Shown piece after piece: positions 1 to 6,604 of a stretch of DNA of 7,945 bases; position 1 is the stretch's first letter, and every line of letters starts with the position of its first letter. The position numbers and the translations under genes were made by a program. The notes under the pieces are model-generated. The model was not told the origin of the DNA. It made no database searches and worked only from the letters and a program-made list of their open reading frames with translations. Source of the DNA: an uncultured Colwellia sp. (GTDB lineage: Bacteria > Pseudomonadota > Gammaproteobacteria > Enterobacterales > Alteromonadaceae); assembly GCA_913020705.1 (NCBI GenBank), contig CAJWBY010000185.1, forward strand, positions 1-7,945, in the 5' to 3' direction.

Positions 1-500
<500 letters not shown>

Positions 501-526
501 TCGAAGAAAGCAGAATTATAGATACT

Positions 527-556
527 AAAAAGGCGTTTCATTTGAAACGCTTTTTT
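527..556 (+). terminator. Rho-independent terminator after uppP
   Basis: An 8-bp perfect stem, GCGTTTCA (533-540) with TGAAACGC (543-550), has a 2-base apex that would open in practice to a larger loop. It is followed by six T (551-556) and preceded by an A-run that can pair with the T-run. It lies 27 bases past the uppP stop and separates it from cnoX. Confidence 0.85.
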
Positions 557-666
557 ATGGCCGAGAAAATAATAAGTCTGTGCAAATCAATTGACCAGTC
601 TTGATTCTTAATGCATTTGCCCCAAACTATTAACCATATCAAGTAAGTTTATAGACGGAAGCCATT

Positions 667-1515
667 TTGAATAGTCATGTTGTAACGATCACTCCTGAAA
701 ATTTTCAACAAGTTGTCTTGGAAGAATCGAAAAATCGCTTAGTACTTGTCGACTTTTGGGCTGAACAAGTGCCAGAGAGTGTCGAGTTAAAAGATAAGTT
801 AATTCAGGCCTTAACAGGGCATGAAGCGGCAATTTTATTGGGCACGGTCGATTGTCAAACGCAGCAAGCGATTGCGCAACAATTTGGTATTCAAGGTTTA
901 CCTACTGCTGTTGTACTTAAAGAAGGACAGCCAATAGACGGTATTTCAGGGCCGCAAACTGACGAAACCATTAAAGAGTTTTTGTTAAAACATTTGCCTA
1001 AAGAAGAAGACAATTTACTCGTTCAAGCTAAAGAATTGCTCCTACAAAATAATGCAAATGATGCGTTCGCTTTGATTTCTCAGGCGTATCAACTTGATGC
1101 TGAACGCGCAGATATAAAGCTAGTGTTGGCAGAAGTTTATATTCTCACGGGGAAATTAACAGAAGCTGAGACACTCTTAGCGACGATTAAAATGGTTGAT
1201 CAAGACAGCGAATATGAAGGAGTTATGGCAAAATTAGAACTCGCTTCTCAAGCGGCAGATTCGCCAGAAATTTCAGCGCTAGAACAAAAATTGGCCGCAT
1301 CTCCTGACGACGTTGAGTTGAAACAACAACTTGCTGCACAATATAGCCAGGTGAACAGAAATGAAGAAGCTTTAGCTATTTTATTTCGACTCGTTCAAAG
1401 TGATGGCAGCGACGCTGAAAGTAAGCAATTGCTGCTAGATATACTCAAAGCATTACCAGATGGCGATCCATTAGCGACTAAATATAGACGTAAGCTTTAT
1501 ACGCTTATGTACTAA
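667..1515 (+). CDS. cnoX: CnoX/YbbN thioredoxin-fold and TPR chaperedoxin
   Basis: CnoX (YbbN) is a cytoplasmic holdase that protects proteins from aggregation and oxidation under bleach-type stress and hands clients to DnaK and GroEL. The 282 residues match the family length (E. coli 284). An N-terminal thioredoxin fold (about 1-112) carries DFWAE (29-33), the cis-proline motif GLPT (77-80) and GQPIDG. A helical TPR-like region (about 115-282) ends in KYRRKLYTLMY, close to the E. coli end KYRRQLYALLY. The position of the thioredoxin CxxC is V35-P-E-S38: both cysteines are missing, including the one E. coli retains at 38, while C63 in VDC is kept. The start is TTG at 667, preceded by GGAA six bases upstream; no in-frame ATG lies nearby and the N-terminal alignment supports TTG. 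It is a single-gene unit flanked by terminators. A weak promoter candidate is TTGATT (601-606) with AACTAT (625-630). Confidence 0.93.
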   Translation: MNSHVVTITPENFQQVVLEESKNRLVLVDFWAEQVPESVELKDKLIQALTGHEAAILLGTVDCQTQQAIAQQFGIQGLPTAVVLKEGQPIDGISGPQTDETIKEFLLKHLPKEEDNLLVQAKELLLQNNANDAFALISQAYQLDAERADIKLVLAEVYILTGKLTEAETLLATIKMVDQDSEYEGVMAKLELASQAADSPEISALEQKLAASPDDVELKQQLAAQYSQVNRNEEALAILFRLVQSDGSDAESKQLLLDILKALPDGDPLATKYRRKLYTLMY

Positions 1516-1578
1516 TAGTTATTTTAAAACTAGATACCCTTTCTCTAGCTCTCGATTTAAGGCTAAAAATACTCAATT

Positions 1579-1620
1579 AAGTTAAGCAGTTAAGGTACTA
1601 AGTTAAGGTAAGCAGTTAAG
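1579..1620. repeat. Four short GTTAAG repeats
   Basis: GTTAAG occurs at 1581, 1589, 1602 and 1615, the last three spaced exactly 13 bases apart. The longer unit TAAGCAGTTAAG occurs at 1583-1594 and 1609-1620. It lies between the cnoX stop and the next terminator, in the 3' untranslated region. It looks like a small degenerate tandem duplication; no function is evident. Confidence 0.5.
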
Positions 1621-1648
1621 CTAGTCTCATGAGTTAGCCATTAAGTAT

Positions 1649-1678
1649 AAAAGGAACGGCATTAGTCGTTCCTTTTTT
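1649..1678 (+). terminator. Rho-independent terminator, probably of cnoX
   Basis: A 10-bp perfect stem, AAAAGGAACG (1649-1658) with CGTTCCTTTT (1667-1676), encloses an 8-base loop and ends in a run of six T (1673-1678). It is about 130 bases after the cnoX stop, and no other plus-strand gene lies between. On the minus strand only four T follow, so it could be weakly bidirectional. Confidence 0.85.
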
Positions 1679-1954
1679 GTCTATAACCCACAAAAACTTT
1701 TTCGCTCCGAATATCATTCATCGTTCCTTCAACTTCAATCGTAAAAACTTTCGTACAAACACGCTTATTCATGCCTTTAATACTCTTGTGTCTTTTCTAT
1801 GTCGCATATCCGTATATCCATAGTTCGCAAAGCACCGCATAAAGGCTACTCATGTATACTGTATAAAATAAATGTCGTTAAATTACAGTTATCACTATGA
1901 AATAACGCCGGGTTAGTTTATAAAAAGGCAGCTCTAGCGAAAATAATAACCAAA
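1679..1954. other. Intergenic stretch with no supported gene
   Basis: I see no convincing coding region or RNA here on either strand. The only minus-strand reading frame of note is 36 codons long (1662-1772), lacks a well-placed ribosome site and ends inside the preceding terminator. The plus strand has only a 14-codon frame from 1872. The stretch precedes the HexR-type box and small RNA promoter and is AT-rich. Confidence 0.6.
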
Positions 1955-1955
1955 A

Positions 1956-1970
1956 TGTAATTTAATTACA
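1956..1970. promoter_or_regulatory. HexR-type operator
   Basis: The sequence TGTAATTTAATTACA is an exact match to the palindromic consensus I recall for HexR in Shewanella and relatives (TGTAAT, three A/T, ATTACA). One further base on each side also pairs (1955-1971). HexR is an RpiR-family regulator of central carbon metabolism that releases DNA when 2-keto-3-deoxy-6-phosphogluconate binds. The site is centred at 1963, just upstream of the -35 element at 1979 and about 52 bases before the predicted transcription start. That position would suit activation, or DNA looping, better than direct blocking of polymerase. It is the only such match I noticed in the window. HexR itself is not encoded here. 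Confidence 0.6.
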
Positions 1971-1978
1971 TAATTAGC

Positions 1979-2008
1979 TTTACATAAGTAGAATACTTAC
2001 TCTATAAT
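1979..2008 (+). promoter_or_regulatory. Sigma-70 promoter of the small RNA candidate
   Basis: The -35 element TTTACA (1979-1984) and a consensus -10 TATAAT (2003-2008) are separated by 18 bases. Start of transcription is expected near G2015. No protein-coding frame begins downstream before the terminator at 2073-2103, so the promoter appears to serve a non-coding transcript. The HexR-type box ends eight bases upstream of the -35 element. Confidence 0.7.
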
Positions 2009-2014
2009 GCAGTT

Positions 2015-2102
2015 GTTCCTTAGCGAACGCTTGTTGTAATAATTTGTATATTCTAGCTTTCCTCATAGCTATAAACCGATGACTTTGTCACCGGTTTTTT
2101 TT
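2015..2102 (+). ncRNA. Predicted small RNA of about 88 nt under a HexR box
   Basis: A strong promoter and a U-tailed terminator bracket about 88 bases that carry no ATG-initiated reading frame, the architecture of a trans-acting, probably Hfq-dependent small RNA. Predicted folds from 5' to 3' are a weak GTTC/GAAC hairpin (2015-2028), an unpaired A/U-rich segment (about 2033-2052), a 5-bp hairpin TAGCT/AGCTA (2054-2071), and the terminator stem. The middle hairpin displays TTCCTCAT in its loop. That loop would expose UUCCUC, complementary to Shine-Dalgarno sequences, so it is a natural candidate seed. I compared it from memory with Spot 42 and RyhB and saw no resemblance. It converges on the tail of the minus-strand RHH gene without overlapping it. 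Existence is inferred from signals only; no expression evidence is available. Confidence 0.5.
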
Positions 2103-2103
2103 T
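2073..2103 (+). terminator. Rho-independent terminator of the small RNA candidate
   Basis: The arms are 2073-2083 and 2087-2097, around a TTT loop, with one internal A-C mismatch (core AACCGATGAC with GTCACCGGTT). A run of nine T (2095-2103) follows. It has no T-run in the minus direction, so it acts on plus-strand transcription only, and no plus-strand protein gene precedes it. Confidence 0.85.
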
Positions 2104-2119
2104 GCCTAAAATTACTGAG

Positions 2120-2159
2120 ATATACTGAAATTAAAGAATGTAATTATATTTCAGTATAT
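2120..2159. repeat. 12-bp perfect inverted repeat downstream of the RHH gene
   Basis: ATATACTGAAAT (2120-2131) is repeated in inverted form as ATTTCAGTATAT (2148-2159) with a 16-base spacer. It lies just past the stop of the minus-strand RHH gene. Neither strand has a T-run after the stem, so it is not a standard terminator. It could stabilise the 3' end of the SPFH-RHH transcript or mark a decayed repeat element. Confidence 0.6.
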
Positions 2160-2168
2160 TGAAGGTTA

Positions 2169-2351
2169 TTAGCTTTCAGGATCAATAATAGGCTCTATTG
2201 GTTTAGGTTTGCTTCTTCCTGACTTTCGAAGTGCATCACGCAGTACGTACTCTATTTGTGCGTTTAAACTGCGTAATTCATCATCAGACCAACGTTGCAT
2301 AGCAGACAATATTTCTTCATTAATACGAAGAGGGTATGCTTTTTTTGCCAC
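2169..2351 (-). CDS. Arc-like ribbon-helix-helix small protein
   Basis: A 60-residue protein whose residues 6-45 align by eye with phage P22 Arc. The strand AYPLRI (5-10) corresponds to the Arc DNA-contacting strand; helix A is about 12-25, the turn R28-S-L-N-A-Q-I33 resembles Arc RSVNSEI, and helix B runs to about 44. A basic, proline-rich tail follows (KSGRSKPKPIEP). R9 matches an Arc DNA contact, while the other two contact positions differ (A5, P7), so any operator would differ from Arc's. The start is GTG at 2351, with GAGGA about nine bases upstream. It is the second gene of an operon, 40 bases after the SPFH gene. RHH proteins commonly repress their own operon, which makes the palindrome at 3283-3307 its plausible target. 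No toxin partner is visible, so I do not call it an antitoxin. Fold is fairly sure; regulatory role is inferred. Confidence 0.85.
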   Translation of the reverse strand: MAKKAYPLRINEEILSAMQRWSDDELRSLNAQIEYVLRDALRKSGRSKPKPIEPIIDPES

Positions 2352-2391
2352 AATGTTTATTCCTCAATTAACAGTATAACCAACTTAGTGT

Positions 2392-3258
2392 TTAGTACAA
2401 ACTTCCTGCATTTACAACGGGTTGAGCCGCTTCGTCACTACATAAAACAACTAATAAGTTACTGACCATTGCTGCTTTTCTTTCTGTATCAAGCTCTACA
2501 ATGCCACATTCTTCTAATTTTGATAGCGCCATTTCAACCATGCCTACAGCACCTTCAACAATTGTTCTTCGTGCCGCTATAATCGCCATTGCCTGTTGAC
2601 GTTTTAGCATGGCATTTGCTATTTCTGGAGCGTAGGCTAAATGACTAATACGAGACTCAATAACGGTGACACCTGCTTTTTCTAATCTATCTTGAACTTC
2701 AATTTTTAAAGCTTCAGATATTTTTGCAGGATCACTTCTTAAAGATATATCATCGTCTTCGTGATGGTCATAAGCATAACTTGTGGCTAAATTACGTAAT
2801 GCAGATTCACTTTGAATAGAAACAAAATCTTCATAATCATCTACTTGGAAAACAGCTTCGGCAGTATCTGTAACTTCCCAAACAATAACCGCAGCAATTT
2901 CTATAGGGTTACCATTTTTGTCATTGACCTTAAGTTTACTACTTTCAAAATTTCTTACGCGTAAAGATACCCGCATTTTAGTGTAGAAGGGGTTAGCCCA
3001 ACGCAAACCAGAGTCATGAACAGTACCGGCGTATTTACCAAAGAGTTGCATCACTCTGGCTTCCTTTGGATTAACCATGAAAAAACCGAACCAACCAACA
3101 AAGATTGCAATAGTGATAAGCAAGCTGATTATGATTAGGATGGTATTCGCATTCATCATGTTATTGATGAGCATGGCCAGTGCACTAAGTTGTGCTGTGA
3201 GTAAAACAAAAATAAACATTATGCCATTTGGGGCTTTGATTTCTTTTTCTGTAATCAT
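2392..3258 (-). CDS. SPFH/band-7 domain membrane protein
   Basis: A 288-residue protein counted from ATG 3258. Two N-terminal hydrophobic segments (roughly residues 13-32 and 38-61) anchor it in the membrane, followed by an SPFH domain: [41 protein letters not shown] and [18 protein letters not shown] are typical band-7 patterns. SPFH proteins form oligomeric rings or microdomains on the membrane and often hold proteases or organise quality control; the specific role here is unknown. An ATG at 3294 extends the frame by 12 codons, but it lies in the -10 region of the predicted promoter and within a palindrome. ATG 3258 instead has GAG six bases upstream and sits about 28 bases after the predicted transcription start, so I prefer it. 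It is the first gene of an operon with the RHH protein and is divergent from the M16 peptidase gene. Confidence 0.9.
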   Translation of the reverse strand: MITEKEIKAPNGIMFIFVLLTAQLSALAMLINNMMNANTILIIISLLITIAIFVGWFGFFMVNPKEARVMQLFGKYAGTVHDSGLRWANPFYTKMRVSLRVRNFESSKLKVNDKNGNPIEIAAVIVWEVTDTAEAVFQVDDYEDFVSIQSESALRNLATSYAYDHHEDDDISLRSDPAKISEALKIEVQDRLEKAGVTVIESRISHLAYAPEIANAMLKRQQAMAIIAARRTIVEGAVGMVEMALSKLEECGIVELDTERKAAMVSNLLVVLCSDEAAQPVVNAGSLY

Positions 3259-3282
3259 AGTATTCTCAAGTTTATCTATAGA

Positions 3283-3307
3283 AAGTGATATCATTATGAT
3301 ATCACTT
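3283..3307. promoter_or_regulatory. Perfect 25-base palindrome, probable operator
   Basis: The arms AAGTGATATCAT (3283-3294) and ATGATATCACTT (3296-3307) are perfect inverted copies around one central base; each arm contains the inner palindrome TGATATCA. It covers the -10 element and most of the spacer of the minus-strand SPFH promoter, the classic place for a repressor. I do not recognise it as a known operator; self-regulation by the co-encoded RHH protein is an inference. Confidence 0.65.
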
Positions 3308-3321
3308 GGTGGTTTTTACAA
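3293..3321 (-). promoter_or_regulatory. Sigma-70 promoter of the SPFH-RHH operon
   Basis: Read on the minus strand, TTGTAA (3321-3316) and CATAAT (3298-3293) are separated by exactly 17 bases. Transcription would start near 3286, leaving a leader of about 28 bases to ATG 3258. This excludes the upstream ATG at 3294 as the main start. The palindrome overlaps the -10 element. Confidence 0.6.
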
Positions 3322-3373
3322 GTAAAACGCTATTAACAAAGAAGTAACAAAATGTGACTGAAGATAAATATCA

Positions 3374-3403
3374 TTGGTAAAGATCAGAAGCAAATAATAT
3401 ATT
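3374..3403 (+). promoter_or_regulatory. Possible promoter of the M16 peptidase gene
   Basis: TTGGTA (3374-3379) and TATATT (3398-3403) with an 18-base spacer lie about 85 bases ahead of the TTG start. The match is moderate and the surrounding region is AT-rich, so other choices are possible (for example a TATAAA near 3456 without a good -35). Confidence 0.35.
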
Positions 3404-3487
3404 GTTAGGTTAAATACAGACGCTAGATTTAAGTATTAGAACACCTAATGAACCCTATAAATAATAACATCCGCGAAGGAGCATAAA

Positions 3488-6337
3488 TTGAAAAAATGGA
3501 GCATCCCACTGCTATTAACTTGTTTAGCAGCTTGTGAACAAACCACCCCAGCAACAACCATGGTAGAAGCTACATTACCAGCGGGTGTTAGTTTTGTAGA
3601 GCAAGTAAAAGCAGAAGCCGGTAAAACCGTTATTCCTTATCAAAAATATACGTTAAGCAATGGTTTGACCGTCATTCTCCATCAAGATGTTTCTGATCCA
3701 TTAGTGCATGTTGATATGACCTACCATGTTGGTTCAGGCCGAGAAGAGTTGGGTAAATCAGGATTTGCTCATTTTTTCGAACACATGATGTTCCAAGGAT
3801 CTGAGAATGTAGCTGATGAACAACATTTTAAATTAGTGACAGAAGCTGGCGGTACCATGAACGGTACAACTAATAGTGACCGTACAAATTACTTCCAAAC
3901 AGTTCCTGCGAATCAACTCGAAAAAATGTTGTGGTTAGAATCTGATCGTATGGGTTTTTTGGTTGACGCAGTAACACAAGAAAAATTTGAAGTTCAGCGT
4001 GAAACCGTAAAAAATGAACGTGGTCAGCGTGTTGATAATCGCCCCTATGGTCGTCTAAATGAACGTGTTTCAGAAGCATTATACCCAGCGGGGCATCCGT
4101 ACTCATGGCCAGTAATTGGTTTTATGGATGACTTAAATCGTGTAAATGTTAATGATTTAAAGGCATTTTTCTTAAAATGGTATGGTCCGAATAACGCAAC
4201 ATTAACCATAGGTGGCGATATTGATGTTACAACAACGCTAGCGCTTGTAGAACAATACTTTGGTTCTATTCCACGTGGTCCTGAAATTGGCATGCCTGAA
4301 AAGCCAACATTCACTATTGAAGAAGACCGTTATATCTCGATGGAAGACAATGTACATCTGCCATTAGTTTATATGTCTTACCCGACGGTTTCTGTTCGTC
4401 ATGCTGATGAAGCACCACTTGACGTTTTATCAAGTATATTAGGTGGTGGTAAAACGTCACTTCTTTATAAGAACTTAGTGAAAAATCAATTAGCCGTTCA
4501 AGCTTCAGTAGGACACCCTTGTGCAGAACTAGCCTGTACTTTTACTTTATTAGCGTTACCGCACCCAGCATCAGGAAAAACCTTAGCTGATATTGAAAAA
4601 GTTATTCGCGATAGTTTAGTTGAGTTTGAAGAACGTGGTGTTCAAGACGATGATTTAGCAAAAGTTAAAGCCAGCATGGAAGCAAGCTTCATTTTTGGTT
4701 TACAAAGTGTTTCAGGTAAAGTGAGTACGCTTGCTGCAAACCAAACATTTAAAGGTGATCCAAACTATATCGAACAAGATATTGCTCGTTATGCTAATGT
4801 CACTAAAGCTGACGTTATGCGGGTCTTTAAAAAGTATATCAAAGATCAACACGGTGTGATCATGAGTATTGTACCTAAAGGAAAGCTTGATTTAATTGCT
4901 GCTAAAGACAACTTTACTCCAGCGCCACATAGTAAAGGTGAAGCATCAAAAACTTCAGTAGAAAGTCTTGTCGTTCGCAAAGCTAAAGATAATTTTGACC
5001 GAAGTATTATGCCAAAATCGGGAGCCAATAAAGCTGTATCCGTACCAAAAATGTGGCAGGAAACTTTCGATAATGGCATTAAAGTTTTAGGGTCACAAAG
5101 TATTGAAACGCCTACAACTTCATTATTATTAAAAATACCTGCAGGTCATTACTACTCAGATAAAGAAAAAGCAGGTGTTGTTTCTTTACTTGCTAGTGCA
5201 TTAAATGAATCTACAACAGAACGTAGTGCAGAAGAAATGAGTAATGAACTACAAAAATTAGGTAGCTCAATTTCTATTTATGCAGGTACTCAATACTTAA
5301 ATGTGAACGTGAGCACACTGACTAAAAATCTTGATGCAACAATGGCACTTGTTCATGAAAAACTGATGAAGCCAGCGTTTATTGAAGCAGAGTTTGCACG
5401 AAACAAGAGCAATGCTATTCAAGGCGCAATCAATAGTAAGAAAGATGCAGGTTATTTAGCATCAACAGCTTATCGTGAATTATTACAAGCTGATAATATT
5501 GCGGCTACTTCAAGCCAAGGGTCAGAACAAAGCTTGAGTAACATCACTTTAGCTGATGTTAAAGCTTTCTATCAACAGCAAGTTAAACCGGCTAACAGCC
5601 AACTAATTGTTGTGTCAGACCTTAAAGAAAAAGCGGTGGTAAAATCACTAAACGTTTTTTCAACATGGGAAGGTAAAGGTAAGAGCTTGGTGTTGTCACT
5701 TGCTGAGCCTGATACAAAAGCCGGCGTTATTTATTTAGTTAATAAAGAGGGCGCAGCACAATCCGCTATTCGTATCGGTAAGCGTTCTATTACACAAGAT
5801 ATCATGGGTGAATATTACAAATCATACCTAATGAACTTTACCTTGGGTGGTGCTTTTAACAGTCGTATAAACTTGAATCTTCGTGAAGATAAAGGTTATA
5901 CCTACGGTGCAGGTTCTGGTTTTAGTGCAGACAAGTTTTCAGGCACTTATACCGCGTATGCTGAAGTGCGAGCTGATGTTACTGATAAGTCAATTGTTGA
6001 GTTTGTTAACGAAATAAATGGCTACCGCGAAAAAGGCATAACGGCTGAAGAATTAAGTTTTATGCGTAATGCGATTAATCAAAAAGATGCATTAAAGTAT
6101 GAAACGCCACGTGCAAAGTTAGGCTTTTTAGCGCAGATATTAGAGCATGATTTAGCACCAAGCTTTGTTAAAGAGCGAGCTGAAATAGTTGCAACAATCA
6201 GTACTGACGAAATTAATGCGCTAGCGAAAAAACATTTGAATTTAGCTAAAATGATAATGGTTGTAGTGGGTGATGCTAAAACATTAAAACCACAACTTGA
6301 AGCATTAGGTTATGAAGTTGTTGATTACAAAATCTAA
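3488..6337 (+). CDS. M16 family zinc metallopeptidase, predicted lipoprotein
   Basis: A 949-residue fused two-part M16 (insulinase/pitrilysin-like) peptidase that degrades peptides inside a clamshell chamber. A lipoprotein signal (KKWSIPLLLTCLAAC) with lipobox L13-A-A-C16 predicts membrane anchoring in the periplasm. The inverted zinc motif HxxEH is intact at H95-F-F-E98-H99, and the third zinc ligand is probably E177 in VKNERGQ. The first M16 domain is about 55-205 and its C-terminal partner about 215-400. The second half starts near residue 522 (WQETFDNGIKVL) and has no HxxEH, as expected, but carries the substrate-binding R/Y motif LREDKGYTYGA (about 798-808). The start is TTG at 3488, with AAGGAG (3476-3481) six bases upstream and the signal peptide beginning directly after. 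It is a single-gene unit, divergent from the SPFH operon and closed by a terminator. Natural substrate unknown. Confidence 0.95.
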   Translation: MKKWSIPLLLTCLAACEQTTPATTMVEATLPAGVSFVEQVKAEAGKTVIPYQKYTLSNGLTVILHQDVSDPLVHVDMTYHVGSGREELGKSGFAHFFEHMMFQGSENVADEQHFKLVTEAGGTMNGTTNSDRTNYFQTVPANQLEKMLWLESDRMGFLVDAVTQEKFEVQRETVKNERGQRVDNRPYGRLNERVSEALYPAGHPYSWPVIGFMDDLNRVNVNDLKAFFLKWYGPNNATLTIGGDIDVTTTLALVEQYFGSIPRGPEIGMPEKPTFTIEEDRYISMEDNVHLPLVYMSYPTVSVRHADEAPLDVLSSILGGGKTSLLYKNLVKNQLAVQASVGHPCAELACTFTLLALPHPASGKTLADIEKVIRDSLVEFEERGVQDDDLAKVKASMEASFIFGLQSVSGKVSTLAANQTFKGDPNYIEQDIARYANVTKADVMRVFKKYIKDQHGVIMSIVPKGKLDLIAAKDNFTPAPHSKGEASKTSVESLVVRKAKDNFDRSIMPKSGANKAVSVPKMWQETFDNGIKVLGSQSIETPTTSLLLKIPAGHYYSDKEKAGVVSLLASALNESTTERSAEEMSNELQKLGSSISIYAGTQYLNVNVSTLTKNLDATMALVHEKLMKPAFIEAEFARNKSNAIQGAINSKKDAGYLASTAYRELLQADNIAATSSQGSEQSLSNITLADVKAFYQQQVKPANSQLIVVSDLKEKAVVKSLNVFSTWEGKGKSLVLSLAEPDTKAGVIYLVNKEGAAQSAIRIGKRSITQDIMGEYYKSYLMNFTLGGAFNSRINLNLREDKGYTYGAGSGFSADKFSGTYTAYAEVRADVTDKSIVEFVNEINGYREKGITAEELSFMRNAINQKDALKYETPRAKLGFLAQILEHDLAPSFVKERAEIVATISTDEINALAKKHLNLAKMIMVVVGDAKTLKPQLEALGYEVVDYKI

Positions 6338-6386
6338 TCTCAACTGAAATTATGTAATAAGAGACTGATTTTTTAACTTGTATACA

Positions 6387-6420
6387 AAAAGCCTTAACTT
6401 TTCTGAAAGTTAAGGCTTTT
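6387..6420. terminator. Bidirectional hairpin terminator after the M16 gene
   Basis: A 15-bp perfect stem (6387-6401 with 6406-6420; core GCCTTAACTTT with AAAGTTAAGGC) around a TCTG loop. Four T close the plus strand and five T (complement of 6386-6390) follow on the minus strand. It lies 50 bases after the M16 stop and would also stop minus-strand transcripts from 6394-6552. Confidence 0.85.
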
Positions 6421-6552
6421 ATGTTCAGGATGAACGGTCATGATTTTTGTTCCAGACAAATCATAAGTACCTATGTCCATGTAGGCAATGTTGTGGTGCC
6501 ATGGATGGTAAATAACGACGATGTATTTAAAATTCTCATTTCTTATAGTCAC
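6394..6552 (-). CDS. Small unrecognised minus-strand reading frame or gene remnant
   Basis: From GTG at 6552 the frame encodes 52 residues including IVVIYHPWHHNIAYMDIGTY and LSGTKIMTVHP. The composition (tryptophan, tyrosine, a histidine cluster, alternating hydrophobic residues) looks like real protein rather than random AT-rich sequence. I do not recognise the family. There is no good ribosome site before the GTG, no in-frame ATG before residue 25, and an in-frame stop lies three codons upstream of the GTG. The stop codon sits inside the hairpin terminator at 6387-6420, in the right orientation for a minus-strand gene end. It is either a short gene with a weak start or the C-terminal remnant of a longer gene that lost its front when greB was brought next to it. 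Confidence 0.3.
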   Translation of the reverse strand: MTIRNENFKYIVVIYHPWHHNIAYMDIGTYDLSGTKIMTVHPEHKSLNFQKS

Positions 6553-6604
6553 TCCCGCTTAATGCTGTCACAATAAATTTTCTGCGAACCCGTGTTTAAA
6601 AAAT

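Noticed and set aside
1581..1620. GTTAAG repeats as a CRISPR-like or iteron array
   Set aside because: Units are only 6-12 bases with very short, irregular spacing and no replication or Cas gene nearby.
1662..1772. 36-residue minus-strand frame (begins MNKRVCTKVF) between the cnoX terminator and the small RNA
   Set aside because: It has no well-spaced ribosome site, no promoter and no recognisable motif, and its stop lies inside the loop of the cnoX terminator. The length is compatible with chance.
2169..3258. SPFH-RHH pair as a toxin-antitoxin system
   Set aside because: The RHH protein is antitoxin-like in fold, but the partner is a typical SPFH protein with no toxin features and the gene order is partner first.
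3259..3294. Longer SPFH start at ATG 3294
   Set aside because: It overlaps the predicted -10 region, lies upstream of the predicted transcription start and has no Shine-Dalgarno; ATG 3258 has both.
3077..3325. Plus-strand 82-codon frame antisense to the SPFH N-terminus
   Set aside because: Its hydrophobic look is the complement of the SPFH membrane segments; it has no ribosome site and crosses the palindrome and promoter.
3870..5079. Three minus-strand frames (3870-4106, 4045-4314, 4846-5079) inside the M16 gene
   Set aside because: Antisense shadows of a confidently assigned peptidase; no start signals.
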